Below are positions 1 through 9,465 of a DNA stretch of 64,000 nt, piece by piece. Position 1 is the stretch's first letter, and each line of letters begins with the position of its first letter. Origin of the DNA: Myxococcales bacterium (GTDB lineage: Bacteria; Myxococcota_A; Polyangia; Nannocystales; Nannocystaceae); NCBI GenBank assembly GCA_020633295.1, contig JACKDW010000001.1, forward strand, positions 496,001 to 560,000, read 5' to 3'. Below the pieces are notes generated by a model, which was not told the origin of the DNA, did not search any database, and was given only the letters and a program-made list of their open reading frames with translations. The position numbers were made by a program, and so were the translations under genes.

Positions 1-158
1 AGGTGCAGCGCAGCGCAGCGCGGCCCGCCCGGCCGCGGACGTCCTCGCCGACGAGCCCGCGGCGCGCCGCAGGCGAGGCGCGGGCGAGGCGGCGAAACGC
101 GGTTGGAGCGGACCGGGCTGCCTCGCCGCGAAATCGCGGTACGATCACGAGCGCGCCC

Positions 159-875
159 ATGCACGAGTACACCCCCGTCTGGCCCCACGGCCCGCTCACC
201 GAGATCCTGCCGGACGTGTTCCTCGTCACCGGGACCAACAAGACGCAGCAGGCCGGCATCGCGCTGCAGTTCAGCCGCAACATGACGGTGATCCGGACGG
301 ACCAGGAGCTCGCGCTCATCAACACGGTGCGGCTGAGCGAGTCGGCGCTCGACGACCTCGACGCGCTCGGCACCGTCGCGTCGATCGTCCGCCTCGGCGC
401 CTTCCACGGCCGCGACGACGCGTTCTACCGCGACCGCTACGGCGCGCCGCTGTGGGCGCTGCCGGGCGTCCGCCACGAGCACGGCGCTCGCGCGGACATG
501 ATCCTCGAGCCAGGTCGATCCGCGCCCTTCGAGAACGCGAGCGCGTTCGCCTTCGAGACCTCGCGCGCGCCCGAGGCCGCGCTGCACGTCGATCGCCACG
601 GCGGCGTGCTGCTGACCTGCGACAGCGTGCAGAACTGGGGCGCCGCCGACCGCTTCTTCAGCCCGGCCTGCGCGAAGATCTTCAAGGCCCAGGGGCTGTT
701 TCAGCCGACCAACATCTCGCACGTCTGGCGCGACGCGACCGGCGTCCGCGCGATGGACTTCGCGCGCCTGTTAGAGCGCTCCTTCCGGCACCTCATCAGC
801 GCCCACGGCCCGCCGATCCTGGGCGACGCGCACGCGCGGCTCACCGCCGCGGTCGAGCGCGTCTACGGCGGCTGA
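159..875 (+). CDS. Metallo-beta-lactamase-like fold protein, no metal motif
   Basis: A 238-residue protein beginning at the ATG at 159; the reading frame is open further upstream, but that extension is arginine-rich and low in information. The layout (a strand-rich N-terminal half, a central 'GGVLLTCDSVQNW' stretch and a C-terminal 'SAHGPP') resembles the DUF4336/MBL-like superfamily, in which an Asp and a His close the metal site. The usual HxHxDH motif is absent, so metal hydrolase activity is doubtful. No signal peptide or membrane segment is seen. It ends 25 bp before the convergent transporter gene. The family assignment is by pattern only. Confidence 0.7.
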   Translation: MHEYTPVWPHGPLTEILPDVFLVTGTNKTQQAGIALQFSRNMTVIRTDQELALINTVRLSESALDDLDALGTVASIVRLGAFHGRDDAFYRDRYGAPLWALPGVRHEHGARADMILEPGRSAPFENASAFAFETSRAPEAALHVDRHGGVLLTCDSVQNWGAADRFFSPACAKIFKAQGLFQPTNISHVWRDATGVRAMDFARLLERSFRHLISAHGPPILGDAHARLTAAVERVYGG

Positions 876-899
876 GCGCGGCGCTGGGTCACCTGGCGC

Positions 900-2384
900 T
901 CAGGTCAGCAGCAGCAGCGCGCCGACGATCCACAGCCCGCCGACGAGCATCCACAGCGCGCAGTAGCCGACGATGTCGCGCGCGCGCACGCGCGTGACCG
1001 CGAGCAGCGGCACGGCCCAGAACGGCTGCAGCATGTTGCTCCACTGGTCGCCGTAGGCCATCGCCATCATCGCGTGGGCCGGCTCGATCCCGCGCTCGAG
1101 CCCCGCCGTCAGCAGGATCGGCCCCTGGATCGCCCACTGCCCGCCGCCGGACGGAACGAGCAGGTTTAAAAGGCCCGCCGAGAGGAACGCGAGCGTCGTG
1201 AACAGGCCCGCGCTCGCGTCGGCGAAGCCGCCGGCCAGCCGCGCCATCAGGCCGGAGCCGGACAGCAGCCCCATGATCCCCGCGTACAGCGGGAACAGCA
1301 GGAAGATGCCCGTGCAGCTGCGGATCCCGCGATCGCAGGCGGCGATGAAGCGATGCGGGCGCCCGTGCAGCGCGAGCGCCAGCACCCACAGCGCGAGCAG
1401 CACGGTGTTGAGATCGACGCGCCCGATCCCCTGGTCGGCGAGGTAGTACAGCAGCGCGCCGCCGAGCGGCAGCGCGAGCGCGACCGTGACGACCGGCGAG
1501 CGCTCCACCGCGTCGAGCCAGCTCGCGTCCGCCGGCGGAAGGTCCTCCGCGCGCTCCGCCGCCGCCTCCGCCGCGAGCACGTCGGGCGGCGCCGTCGGCT
1601 CCGGGTCCTCCCCGTCACCTGGCGTAAGAGCCATAAATAACAGCGGGCCGAGCACGAGCAGCCCGCCGGTGACCCAGAGGTTGAGCGCGCCGAACAGGCT
1701 CTCGTCGAGCGGGATCGTGCCGACGCGCGCGGCCAGCTCCGCGCCGAGCACCTCGACCATGTCGCGCTCGTTGGTCGCCTTCAGCGGCGCCGAGCCGCTC
1801 AGCCCCCCGTGCCACACCATCAGCCCCGAGTAGCCGGCCGCGCACAGCAGCGGGTAGTGCAGCCGCCAGCCGCGGCGCGCCGCCTCGAGGCCCGCCGCGC
1901 GGGCCAGCAGCGCCCCGCCGATCAGCCCCAGGCTCCAGTTGAGCACCGCGAGCGCGATCGAGACGAGCGCGGTGAGGCCGACCAGCGCGCGCGGGCTCCA
2001 GGCGCGATCGATCAGCCGCAGCAGCGCGCGGCGGACCGGCGGCGCGGAGGCCAGCGCCGTGCCCAGCACGAGCATCAAGCTCGCCTGCATCGCGAACGCG
2101 AGCAGCTTCCACAGCCCGCCCGACGCGTGCCACAGCGAGAGCACGCGCAGCGGCGAGGCCAGGATCGACGCGCGCAGCCACAGCGCGAGCGCCTCGAGCA
2201 AACTCGGCTCGGGGTCGAGCGGCGAGCGGGCGACGACCTTCGGCGGCGGGAGCTCACCCCACGCGAGCGTCGCGACCAGCACCAGCACCGTCAGCGCGAC
2301 CGCGATCGCGAACGGCTCCGGCGTGACGCGCCCGAACCCGCGACGCGCGCGGACGCCGAGCCCCGCGATGAACGAGAGCGCCAT
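900..2384 (-). CDS. AtoE-family short-chain fatty acid transporter
   Basis: A 494-residue integral membrane protein with about 12 hydrophobic segments. The stretch 'LLVPSGGGQWAIQGPILL' and the following GLERGI...YGDQWSNMLQPFWA region are hallmarks of the AtoE/TIGR00366 short-chain fatty acid transporter family, whose E. coli member imports acetoacetate and butyrate. Length (usually 440-470 residues) and topology agree; an acidic cytoplasmic loop near residues 255-290 makes this copy slightly long. It starts at the ATG at 2384. The acyl-CoA thioesterase gene 33 bp upstream on the same strand could be co-transcribed, which would link uptake and CoA-ester handling of short acids; that link is inferred. 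Substrate is not visible from sequence. Confidence 0.88.
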   Translation of the reverse strand: MALSFIAGLGVRARRGFGRVTPEPFAIAVALTVLVLVATLAWGELPPPKVVARSPLDPEPSLLEALALWLRASILASPLRVLSLWHASGGLWKLLAFAMQASLMLVLGTALASAPPVRRALLRLIDRAWSPRALVGLTALVSIALAVLNWSLGLIGGALLARAAGLEAARRGWRLHYPLLCAAGYSGLMVWHGGLSGSAPLKATNERDMVEVLGAELAARVGTIPLDESLFGALNLWVTGGLLVLGPLLFMALTPGDGEDPEPTAPPDVLAAEAAAERAEDLPPADASWLDAVERSPVVTVALALPLGGALLYYLADQGIGRVDLNTVLLALWVLALALHGRPHRFIAACDRGIRSCTGIFLLFPLYAGIMGLLSGSGLMARLAGGFADASAGLFTTLAFLSAGLLNLLVPSGGGQWAIQGPILLTAGLERGIEPAHAMMAMAYGDQWSNMLQPFWAVPLLAVTRVRARDIVGYCALWMLVGGLWIVGALLLLT

Positions 2385-2417
2385 GCCGCGCAGCGTATCT
2401 GGTTCTCGCCGGCCGCG

Positions 2418-2888
2418 TCACGCGGGCGGCGAGACGCCGAAGGCCTCGATCGCCGCGCGCAGGTCCTCGGGCATCGGCAGCGCGGCGCGGAAGCCCGGGC
2501 TCTGCGGATCGAGGTCCATGACCACGCACACGGTCGCGCCGCTCAGGCGCGGCGGCGCCTCGGGCCCCGCGCCCGCGGTGCGCACGGTGTAGCCGAGCCG
2601 GATCGAGCTGCGCCCGAGCCCCAGCACGCGCAGCTCGATGTCGATCGACTCGCCGAGCTTGCACGGGATCTTGAAGTCCGCCTCGGTGTGCACCGCCGGG
2701 AAGCCGATCTTGCGCGGGCCGATCAGCCCCGCGTAGGGCAGCCCGAGCGCGTCGCCGAACCACGTCTCCATGGCCTCGTGAAAGAAGTGGAAGAACCTCG
2801 GGAAGTACACGATGCCGGCGGGGTCGCAGTCGCCGAAGCGGACGGGGACGCGATGTACATGCACGCCGGCGGGCTGTTCGCTCGCCAC
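2418..2888 (-). CDS. Hotdog-fold acyl-CoA thioesterase (4HBT family)
   Basis: A single hotdog domain of 156 residues from the GTG at 2888. The N-terminal 'VRFGDCDPAGIVYFPRFFHF' stretch is the 4-hydroxybenzoyl-CoA thioesterase signature, with the catalytic Asp in DPAGIVY. Family members hydrolyse aryl- or acyl-CoA thioesters in the cytoplasm. An upstream in-frame ATG at 2939 would add 17 arginine-rich residues; I prefer the GTG because the homology begins shortly after it. It lies just upstream of the AtoE-type transporter on the same strand. Confidence 0.85.
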   Translation of the reverse strand: MASEQPAGVHVHRVPVRFGDCDPAGIVYFPRFFHFFHEAMETWFGDALGLPYAGLIGPRKIGFPAVHTEADFKIPCKLGESIDIELRVLGLGRSSIRLGYTVRTAGAGPEAPPRLSGATVCVVMDLDPQSPGFRAALPMPEDLRAAIEAFGVSPPA

Positions 2889-3540
2889 GGCGCGAGTGTA
2901 TGCTCGGCGCACAGCTCCCGTCGAGCGCCGCGCCGTCACGCGCGTCGCGAGCTCTTCGCGCGCGCGGGAGTAGAGGTGGAGGTGGAGGTGGAGGTGGAGG
3001 TGGAGGTCGAGCGCGCGCGCGAGCTCGACGACGCCGTGCTCACGACGCGCGTCAACGGCGACGTCTCACGGCGCGCCTCGACGACGACGTGTCCGCGCTG
3101 CGCACGGGCGCCGAGCGCCGCGTCGCGGGCGGTCGGAGCGCGTGCGCCACGGCGGCGGCGACGTAGCACGCAGCGGCCTCGCGCGCGCGAGAGTCGCTGC
3201 GTGGTCACGGGCGATGACGCGCGCGAGGGCTCGCGGCCTCCGTCGAGGAGCGCGCCGCGAGCTCCATCGTCGGCGCGTCGACGGCCGTGACCACGCGACG
3301 CGGCGTCCGCTCGCGCGAGCGTACACACATGGCCTTGGCGCCAGGACGCCGCGATCGGTGGGGCGCGAGGCCACAGCCCGCGGGGTCAGCGAGCCGCAGC
3401 GACCGCGCTGCGGCGAGGAGCGGCACAGACGTGCAGGTGCGACGTGGAGACCGTGCGCGCGTCGGCTTCCCCGGCCGCCGAAAAATGCCGGCGGGATCAC
3501 TGGCCGCTCTCGGGCCCCCGCGGTACAACGGGGAAACGGC
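2889..3540. other. Gene-free stretch of about 650 bp
   Basis: It lies between the divergently transcribed thioesterase and Ser/Thr kinase genes. Open frames here are only the long GC-driven kind, with arginine/alanine-rich, repeat-poor translations. The one structured element is a GAGGTG hexamer array at 2974-3008. No promoter, RNA gene or protein remnant could be recognised. Confidence 0.6.
2974..3008. repeat. GAGGTG hexanucleotide tandem repeat
   Basis: About six perfect copies of the 6-bp unit lie in the intergenic region upstream of the kinase gene. No gene appears to be translated through it. The unit resembles a Shine-Dalgarno core, but no start codon with a convincing protein follows. 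Confidence 0.85.
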
Positions 3541-4776
3541 ATGCGCCCGGTGCTGACCCCCCAGCAGACCGTACATGGCCTCTGCGACAGCTATACCGTC
3601 GAGCGCCCGATCGGCACGGGCGGCTTTGGGCACACCTTTCTCGCGCGCCGGCGCAGCGACGGGCTCGCCGTCAACCTCAAGGTCCTGCGCATCGATCGCA
3701 TGGCCGACTGGAAGGCGCTCGAGCTGTTCGAACGGGAGGCGCGCGCGCTCGCGTCGCTCGACCACCCCAACATCCCGCGGCACCACGAGTACTTCGCGTT
3801 CGACGGCCAGCAGCCGCTGCCGCCCACCGCGATCGGCGAGCTCGACGAGACGCCCGGCTCGGTCCCCGAGCTGCAGCTCGTGCTCGTGCAGGACTACATC
3901 CCCGGGCGCTCGCTCAAGCAGCTGATCGACGAGGGCCTGCAGCTCGACGGCGCGCGCGTCCGCGAGCTGCTGCGCGCGCTGCTCGAGGTGCTCGTGTACC
4001 TGCACGGGCTGCACCCGCCGCTGGTCCACCGCGACATCAAGCCGAGCAACATCATCATCACGCCCGAGGGCCGCCCCTACCTCATCGACTTCGGCGCGAT
4101 CCAGACGCGCGTGCAGGTCGGCACGTCGATGGGCTCGACCAACGTCGGCACCTTCGGCTACTTCCCGATGGAGCAGATCATGGGCAAGGCCGGCCCGGCC
4201 TCCGATCTGTACTCGCTGGCGATGACGATGCTCGTCACGGTCAGCGGCGCGCCGCCCGAGCGGCTCCCGCTCGACGAGCGCACCGGCAAGATCGGCGTGC
4301 ACGAGGTCGCGCCGCAGCTCGACGCGCGCCTGCAGGCGACGCTCGACGCGATGCTCGAGCCGATCGTCGGCAACCGCCTCCCGAACGCCCAGACCGCGCT
4401 CGACTTCCTCGACGGCAAGCTGCCCGCGCGCGCGCCCTCGGGCCCGGGGCTCACCCCGCTGCGCCCGCGCGCGCTCTCCCCCAGCGAGTCGCTCCCGCAC
4501 CTGCGCCGCAGCGACCTCCAGTGGCTGTGGGCCGCCGCGATCGGCCTCGGCGGGCTCGGGGCCGGGCTCGTCTACATCGTGTTCTTCGACGCGCTCTCCG
4601 AGACGCAGCTCGTCCGCGTCAGCCCGCTGTGGCTGACGCCGATCGTGTTCGGCGTCGGCGGGATCACCGGCGAGAACCACCGCTCGCGTCACCCGCTCGC
4701 GAGCGCGTTCATGTGGGCCGGCATCGGCTCGATCCTGCTGATCGCGTTCATCTACGGGATCTTCCCGACGCTGTGA
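3541..4776 (+). CDS. Eukaryote-like Ser/Thr protein kinase with C-terminal membrane segments
   Basis: A 411-residue protein from the ATG at 3541; the longer open frame upstream is non-homologous arginine-rich sequence. Kinase motifs are complete: glycine loop GTGGFG at 25-30, lysine 47 (VNLKVL), alpha-C Glu67, catalytic HRDIKPSN at 163-170 and DFG at 183-185. The C-terminal quarter has two or three hydrophobic segments (about residues 322-411), so the kinase domain faces the cytoplasm. There is no PASTA or other sensor domain. Myxobacteria carry many such Hanks-type kinases; the substrate is unknown. A GGGGAAAC stretch directly precedes the start. Confidence 0.9.
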   Translation: MRPVLTPQQTVHGLCDSYTVERPIGTGGFGHTFLARRRSDGLAVNLKVLRIDRMADWKALELFEREARALASLDHPNIPRHHEYFAFDGQQPLPPTAIGELDETPGSVPELQLVLVQDYIPGRSLKQLIDEGLQLDGARVRELLRALLEVLVYLHGLHPPLVHRDIKPSNIIITPEGRPYLIDFGAIQTRVQVGTSMGSTNVGTFGYFPMEQIMGKAGPASDLYSLAMTMLVTVSGAPPERLPLDERTGKIGVHEVAPQLDARLQATLDAMLEPIVGNRLPNAQTALDFLDGKLPARAPSGPGLTPLRPRALSPSESLPHLRRSDLQWLWAAAIGLGGLGAGLVYIVFFDALSETQLVRVSPLWLTPIVFGVGGITGENHRSRHPLASAFMWAGIGSILLIAFIYGIFPTL

Positions 4777-4878
4777 GCGCGGGCCCGTCGCGAGCCCGTC
4801 AACGCGAGGAGCGCGGGCTGCGACGATCCGACTCGGCGCCGGGAGCCGGCGCGCGCCGGCTGCTATCCTCCGCGCGAG

Positions 4879-6006
4879 ATGAGCACGCCCGGCGACGCCC
4901 GTGATCCCCTCTTCGAGCGCGAGCTCGCGCGCAAGCTCGAGGCGCAGGAGCGCCTCGACGACGCCGACGCGACCTACCTCTACACGCGCGCGCGCCTCGA
5001 GGACCTGGAGCGCTGGGCGACCGAGGGCCGCGCGCGCTTCCACGCGCCCGCGCGCGCGACCTACCTGATCATGCGCATCATCAACTACACGAACGTGTGC
5101 GTCGCCAAGTGCGACTACTGCTCGTTCTACCGGCTGCCGAAGTCGCCCGAGGGCTACGTGCTGCCGCGCGCGCAGATCTTCGAAAAGATCGACGAGATCC
5201 TCGCGCTCGGCGGCGACTTCGTGGGCTTCAACGGCGGGCATAACCCGCGCCTGCGGCTGCCCTGGTACGAGGAGACCTTCGCCGCGATCCGCGAGCGCTA
5301 CGGCGACACGGTCGAGTTCTACGCGATGACCGTCGCCGAGATGATGTACGTCGCCAAGCTCTGCAAGGTCTCCTACGCCGAGGCCTGCGCACGCCTCAAG
5401 GCCGCCGGCGTCCGCTGGATCACCGGCGGCGGCGCCGAGATCCTGACCAACGAGTTCCGGGCGCGGCACAGCCCGCTCAAGTACACCGCCGACGACTACA
5501 TGATCGCGCAGCGGGCCATCCTCGACGCCGGGCTCAAGTCCACCGCGACCATGGTCATCGGCTTCGACGAGACGGTCGCCGAGCGCGTCGAGCACCTCCG
5601 CCGCGTCCGCGCGCTGCAGGACGAGACCGGCGGCGGGCTGTTCAGCTTCCTGAGCTGGACCTACAAGCCCTACGGCAACGAGCTCGGCGGCCAGGAGCTG
5701 CGGCCCGAGGACTACCTGCGCCACCTCGCGGTCTCGCGGCTGTACCTCGACAACGTCCGCCACGTGCGGACCTCGGTGCTGACGCAGAACCAAAACGCGC
5801 TCCGCGGGCTGCGCTTCGGCGCCGACGACTTCGACATCCCGCTCGAGGACGAGGTCACGCAGATGGCCGGCGCGACCATCAACCGCGACATCGACCAGGT
5901 GCTCGCGCAGGCGCGCGCCGAGGGCTTCGAGCCGGTCTTCCGTCGCGTCGCGCGAGAGCGCGCGCCGGCGCCCGCGCGCGCGCCCGTGCGCCTCCCGCTG
6001 GCCTGA
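4879..6006 (+). CDS. mqnC: Cyclic dehypoxanthinyl futalosine synthase (radical SAM)
   Basis: A 375-residue radical SAM enzyme of the futalosine menaquinone pathway. It converts dehypoxanthinyl futalosine to its cyclic form. The [4Fe-4S] motif CX3CX2C is at Cys74, Cys78 and Cys81 in 'NYTNVCVAKCDYCSFYR'. The segments GGDFVGFNGGHNP, TGGGAEILT, SFLSWTYKPYGNELGG and VLTQNQNALRGLRFGADDFD match MqnC rather than its paralogue MqnE or F420 synthase CofH. Length is typical. No other mqn gene is in the window, so this is a stand-alone locus. It implies menaquinone made by the futalosine route. Confidence 0.93.
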   Translation: MSTPGDARDPLFERELARKLEAQERLDDADATYLYTRARLEDLERWATEGRARFHAPARATYLIMRIINYTNVCVAKCDYCSFYRLPKSPEGYVLPRAQIFEKIDEILALGGDFVGFNGGHNPRLRLPWYEETFAAIRERYGDTVEFYAMTVAEMMYVAKLCKVSYAEACARLKAAGVRWITGGGAEILTNEFRARHSPLKYTADDYMIAQRAILDAGLKSTATMVIGFDETVAERVEHLRRVRALQDETGGGLFSFLSWTYKPYGNELGGQELRPEDYLRHLAVSRLYLDNVRHVRTSVLTQNQNALRGLRFGADDFDIPLEDEVTQMAGATINRDIDQVLAQARAEGFEPVFRRVARERAPAPARAPVRLPLA

Positions 6007-6125
6007 CGCGCGCGCGGGAGCGCGCGCCGACGCTCGAATATGCGCCTAAAGACATCCTGTCCTACAGCGCAGAACCCTTGTCGTTACACTGACCCTCGCG
6101 GCGCGGCCGCGGACGGAGGAACGGC

Positions 6126-7061
6126 GTGGGCAAGCGACCCGGAACGGTGCTCGGGCTCGGCGATCACATGATCGAGCTGACCAACGAGGACGCGGTGATG
6201 TTCCGCGAGCCGCGGCTGACCAAGGGCGACCTCGTGGGCTACTACCTCGAGGTCGCGGCGCACATGCTCCCGCACCTCGAGGATCGCCCGCTCACCGTCG
6301 AGCGCTTCCGCAAGGGCGTCAAGGCCGGCGGCTTCATCCAGAAGAACGCGCCCGAGAGCTACCCCGGCTGGGTCCGCCGCGAATTCGTGCACCGCAAGAA
6401 GACCCAGGCGCCGCCGGTCGAGCACGTCGTCTGCGACGACGTCGCGACGCTCGTGTTCCTCGCCAACCAGCGCTGCGTCACGCTCCACGTCCCGCCTGTC
6501 CGCGCCGACATGCTCGATCACCCGGACCAGGTGATCTTCGACTTCGACCCGCCGGACGAGGGCGAGGCCTCCTTCGCCGCCGTCCGCGAGGGCGCGCAGC
6601 AGGTCGGCGAGCTGCTGCGTCAGCTCGGCCTGCGCCCCTACGTCAAGACCTCGGGCAGCAAGGGGCTGCACGTGATCGCGCCGCTCGACCGCCGCGCGCA
6701 CGTCGACGACGTGCGCGCCTTCGGCAAGGCGGTGTGCGAGGTGATCGCGCGCCAGTACCCGGGGACCTTCACGACCTCGGTGAGCAAGGAGGAGCGCGTC
6801 GGCAAGGTGTTCCTCGACTACCTGCGCAACGGCTACGCGCAGACCGTGGTCGCGCCCTACAGCGTCCGCGCCATCGAGGGCGCGCCCGTCTCGACGCCGA
6901 TCACCTGGCAGGAGCTGCGCGACCCCGAGATGCACGCGCGCCGCTTCACGGTCACGAACGTGCGCCCGCGCCTGAACGCGGTGGGCGATCCGTGGCGCGA
7001 CATCCGGCGCGACCCCGGCTCGCTCGACGCGGCCGCGGCCGCGCTCGACAACCTGCGCTAA
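6126..7061 (+). CDS. Stand-alone LigD-type primase-polymerase (PolDom)
   Basis: A 311-residue archaeo-eukaryotic primase superfamily protein matching the polymerase domain of bacterial LigD, which fills in or extends ends during non-homologous end joining. Metal-binding aspartates are in FDFDPP (Asp139, Asp141); TSGSKGLHV near residue 174 and KVFLDYLRNGYAQT near 227 are the other polymerase motifs. There is no ligase or nuclease domain in the protein and no Ku or ligase gene nearby. The GTG start at 6126 follows a strong GGAGGA Shine-Dalgarno six bases upstream, which decides the start. Confidence 0.92.
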   Translation: MGKRPGTVLGLGDHMIELTNEDAVMFREPRLTKGDLVGYYLEVAAHMLPHLEDRPLTVERFRKGVKAGGFIQKNAPESYPGWVRREFVHRKKTQAPPVEHVVCDDVATLVFLANQRCVTLHVPPVRADMLDHPDQVIFDFDPPDEGEASFAAVREGAQQVGELLRQLGLRPYVKTSGSKGLHVIAPLDRRAHVDDVRAFGKAVCEVIARQYPGTFTTSVSKEERVGKVFLDYLRNGYAQTVVAPYSVRAIEGAPVSTPITWQELRDPEMHARRFTVTNVRPRLNAVGDPWRDIRRDPGSLDAAAAALDNLR

Positions 7062-7223
7062 CGTTGACGTGACTTCGAGGTCGCGCGGACGCGCCGGGCG
7101 CCCGGGGGTCAGCGCGACGTCGAGCTCGGTGAGCACGAGCGGCGACGCGGTCCGTCGCCGATCGCGTCTGCGCGCACCGCCGCTCGCTTGACGCCCAGCC
7201 CCCCCGGCCCGCACCCTCGAGCC

Positions 7224-8063
7224 ATGGCCGCGATCCACGTCCAGGGCGTCACGGTTCCCGAGTTCATGTACGGCACCGCCTGGAAGCAGCGCGACACGGC
7301 GCGCTGCGTCCTCGACGCGATCCGCGTGGGCTTTCGCGCCATCGACACCGCCAACCAGCGCAAGCACTACTTCGAGCAGGGCGTCGGCGACGGGCTCGCG
7401 CGCGCGCTCGATCAGGGGGTCGAGCGCGGCGCGCTGTTCCTCCAGACCAAGTTCACCTATCGCCGCGGACAGGATCATCGCCTGCCCTACGACCCGCGCG
7501 CCGACACAGCGACCCAGGTCGCGCAGTCCTTCGCCAGCTCCCTAGAGCACCTCGGCACCACCTACCTCGACTCGCTCGTGCTGCACGGGCCCGAACGGAG
7601 TCGCGGGCTCACCGTCGACGACTGGCGCGTGTGGCGGGCGATGGAGCAGCTGCAGGAGCGCGGCGCGGTCCGTCTGCTCGGCGTCAGCAACGTCGCGCTC
7701 GATCAGCTCGCGGCGCTCTGCCAGCACGCCCGGCGGCCTCCGGCCTTCGTCCAGAACCGCTGCTACGCGCGCGCGCGCTGGGACGGCGAGATTCGGGCGC
7801 TGTGTCGCGCCCGCGGGGTCGTGTACCAGGGCTTCTCGCTGCTCACCGCCAACCCCGAGGTGCCGCGTCACCCTGACTTCAGCGCCATCTGCTCGCGCCG
7901 GCGTCGTACGCCGGCGCAGGTCGTGTTCCGCTTCGCGCAGCAGCTCGGGATGCTGCCGCTGACGGGCACCACCGACCCGGAGCACATGCGCGAGGACCTG
8001 CACGGGCTCGACTTCGAGCTCGACCCCGAGGAGCTCGCGCGAATCGAGACGCTCGCGGTGTAG
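7224..8063 (+). CDS. Aldo/keto reductase
   Basis: A 279-residue NAD(P)H-dependent oxidoreductase of the AKR superfamily. The catalytic tetrad is visible as Asp41 (AIDTAN), Tyr49 after a short insertion (QRKHYFEQGVG), Lys76 (QTKFTY) and His121 (VLHGPE). The substrate (an aldehyde, ketone or sugar) cannot be deduced. The ATG at 7224 is chosen because it lies immediately before the first AKR beta-hairpin. The gene is convergent with the M24 peptidase gene, with an 11-bp gap. Confidence 0.88.
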   Translation: MAAIHVQGVTVPEFMYGTAWKQRDTARCVLDAIRVGFRAIDTANQRKHYFEQGVGDGLARALDQGVERGALFLQTKFTYRRGQDHRLPYDPRADTATQVAQSFASSLEHLGTTYLDSLVLHGPERSRGLTVDDWRVWRAMEQLQERGAVRLLGVSNVALDQLAALCQHARRPPAFVQNRCYARARWDGEIRALCRARGVVYQGFSLLTANPEVPRHPDFSAICSRRRRTPAQVVFRFAQQLGMLPLTGTTDPEHMREDLHGLDFELDPEELARIETLAV

Positions 8064-8074
8064 CCTGCGGCGCG

Positions 8075-9426
8075 CTACCCGAACGGCCGCTCGAGGCTCT
8101 GCGCGCGCGGCCCGAACACCTCGGCGCCGTCCTCGGTGACCGCGACGATGTCCTCGAGGCGCACGCCGAAGCGCCCCGGCACGTAGATACCTGGCTCATT
8201 GGACATCGTCATGCCCGCCGCGAGCGCGCGCTCGTTGCCCGGGCGCAGGTAGGGCTCCTCGTGGACCTGCAGGCCGATGCCGTGCCCGAGGCGATGGGTG
8301 AAGCGCTCGAAGCCCCCGCCGAAGCCCGCCCGCTCGACGACCGCGCGCGCGGCCGCGTCGACCGCCGCGCAGCGCGTGCCGGGGCGGAGCGCCGCGAGCG
8401 CGGCCGACTGCGCCTGCAGCACCGTGTCCCAGGCGCGCCGCAGCTCGTCCTCGACCGGCCCGATCGACCAGGTCCTCGTGATGTCGGAGCGGTACCCGTG
8501 CAGCGCGCCGCCGGTGTCGACGAGCACCAGCTCGCCCTCCCGCAGCGCCCGGCGCTCGCGCGTGCCGTGGGGCAGCGCCGCGTTCGGGCCGAACAGCGCC
8601 AGCACCCAGATGTCCGTGAGGCCAGCTTCTTCCTGGGCCCGGCGCACGAGCGCGGCGAGCTCGTCCTCGCGCATGCCCGGCCGCAGCCGCGCGGCCGCCT
8701 CGCGCAGCGCCGCCTTCGTGGCCTCGTTGGCCCGGCGCAGCCGCGCCAGCTCGCGCGCGCCCTTGATCATCCGGCAGCTGCGGATCACCTCGGCACCGCC
8801 GACGACCCGCCGCGCCCCCAGCACCTCGCGCAGGCCCTCGAGCACGAAGCCGCGCGCGTCGAGGTCGACCGCGACCCGAGCCGCGCGCGTGACCCCGAGC
8901 TCGCCCAGCGCCGCGGGGACGCGCCCGTAGGGCGAGACGTCCTCCTCCCACGTCAAGAGCCGCGCCCGCGCGCCCACGAGCTCCTCGAGCCGCTGGCGTT
9001 CGAACGCCGGGCCGACCCACGCGGGCTCCCCCGACGCGGGCAGGATCAGCAGCAGCGGGCGCTCGCTCTGACCCCAGCGCGCGCCCGAGAGGTACGTCAG
9101 CGTCGGCCCGGCCTCGACGATCAGCGCGCCCAGCCCCGCGTCCGCGAGCCGCCGCTGCGCCCGCGCGCGCCGCTCCTCGAGCTCGGCCTCGTCGGCCGCG
9201 GGCACGCCGTCACAGAACCCGCGCAGCGCCGGGAACGAGTCGTCGTCGGTCGGCGACCTCGGCGCGTCGACGGCGGGCGTGGGCGCCGGCGCGAGCGCGG
9301 GCGCCGACGGCTCGGGGCACGTACTCGTCGCCCAGGCGCAGCCGTCATCCACGCGCCGCCCAGCGCCGCCGCGCCGCCGAGGAGTGTTCGCCGATCGATC
9401 CCGCGCACGCGCGCACGATACCGCAC
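8075..9426 (-). CDS. Xaa-Pro aminopeptidase-like M24 peptidase, 5' frameshift suspected
   Basis: A creatinase N-domain is followed by a pita-bread M24 peptidase. All metal ligands are visible: VDTGG (Asp), SDITRTW (Asp), HRLGHGIGLQ (His), SNEPGIY (Glu) and RLEDI (Glu). M24B enzymes remove an N-terminal residue preceding proline. The peptidase frame by itself offers only a poor start (GTG at 9352). The adjacent frame, starting at a GTG at 9426, encodes a classic twin-arginine signal (RRTLLGGAAALGG). The two frames would join in one protein if the CCC run at 9331-9333 had one more C. I therefore read it as a Tat-exported enzyme split by a 1-nt deletion or sequencing error. The amidase gene lies 39 bp upstream. 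Confidence 0.82.
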
Positions 9427-9465
9427 GCGCGCGCGCGTCGGCAGGCGCGAGCGCGGGGCCCGGGA

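Noticed and set aside
3142..3540. N-terminal extension of the Ser/Thr kinase
   Set aside because: The residues are Arg/Ala-rich with no homology; the kinase starts cleanly at the ATG at 3541.
6030..6110. Promoter before the LigD-type gene (CTTGTCG...TTACACT)
   Set aside because: The AT-rich pocket is suggestive, but spacing and boxes do not fit a clear sigma-70 promoter.
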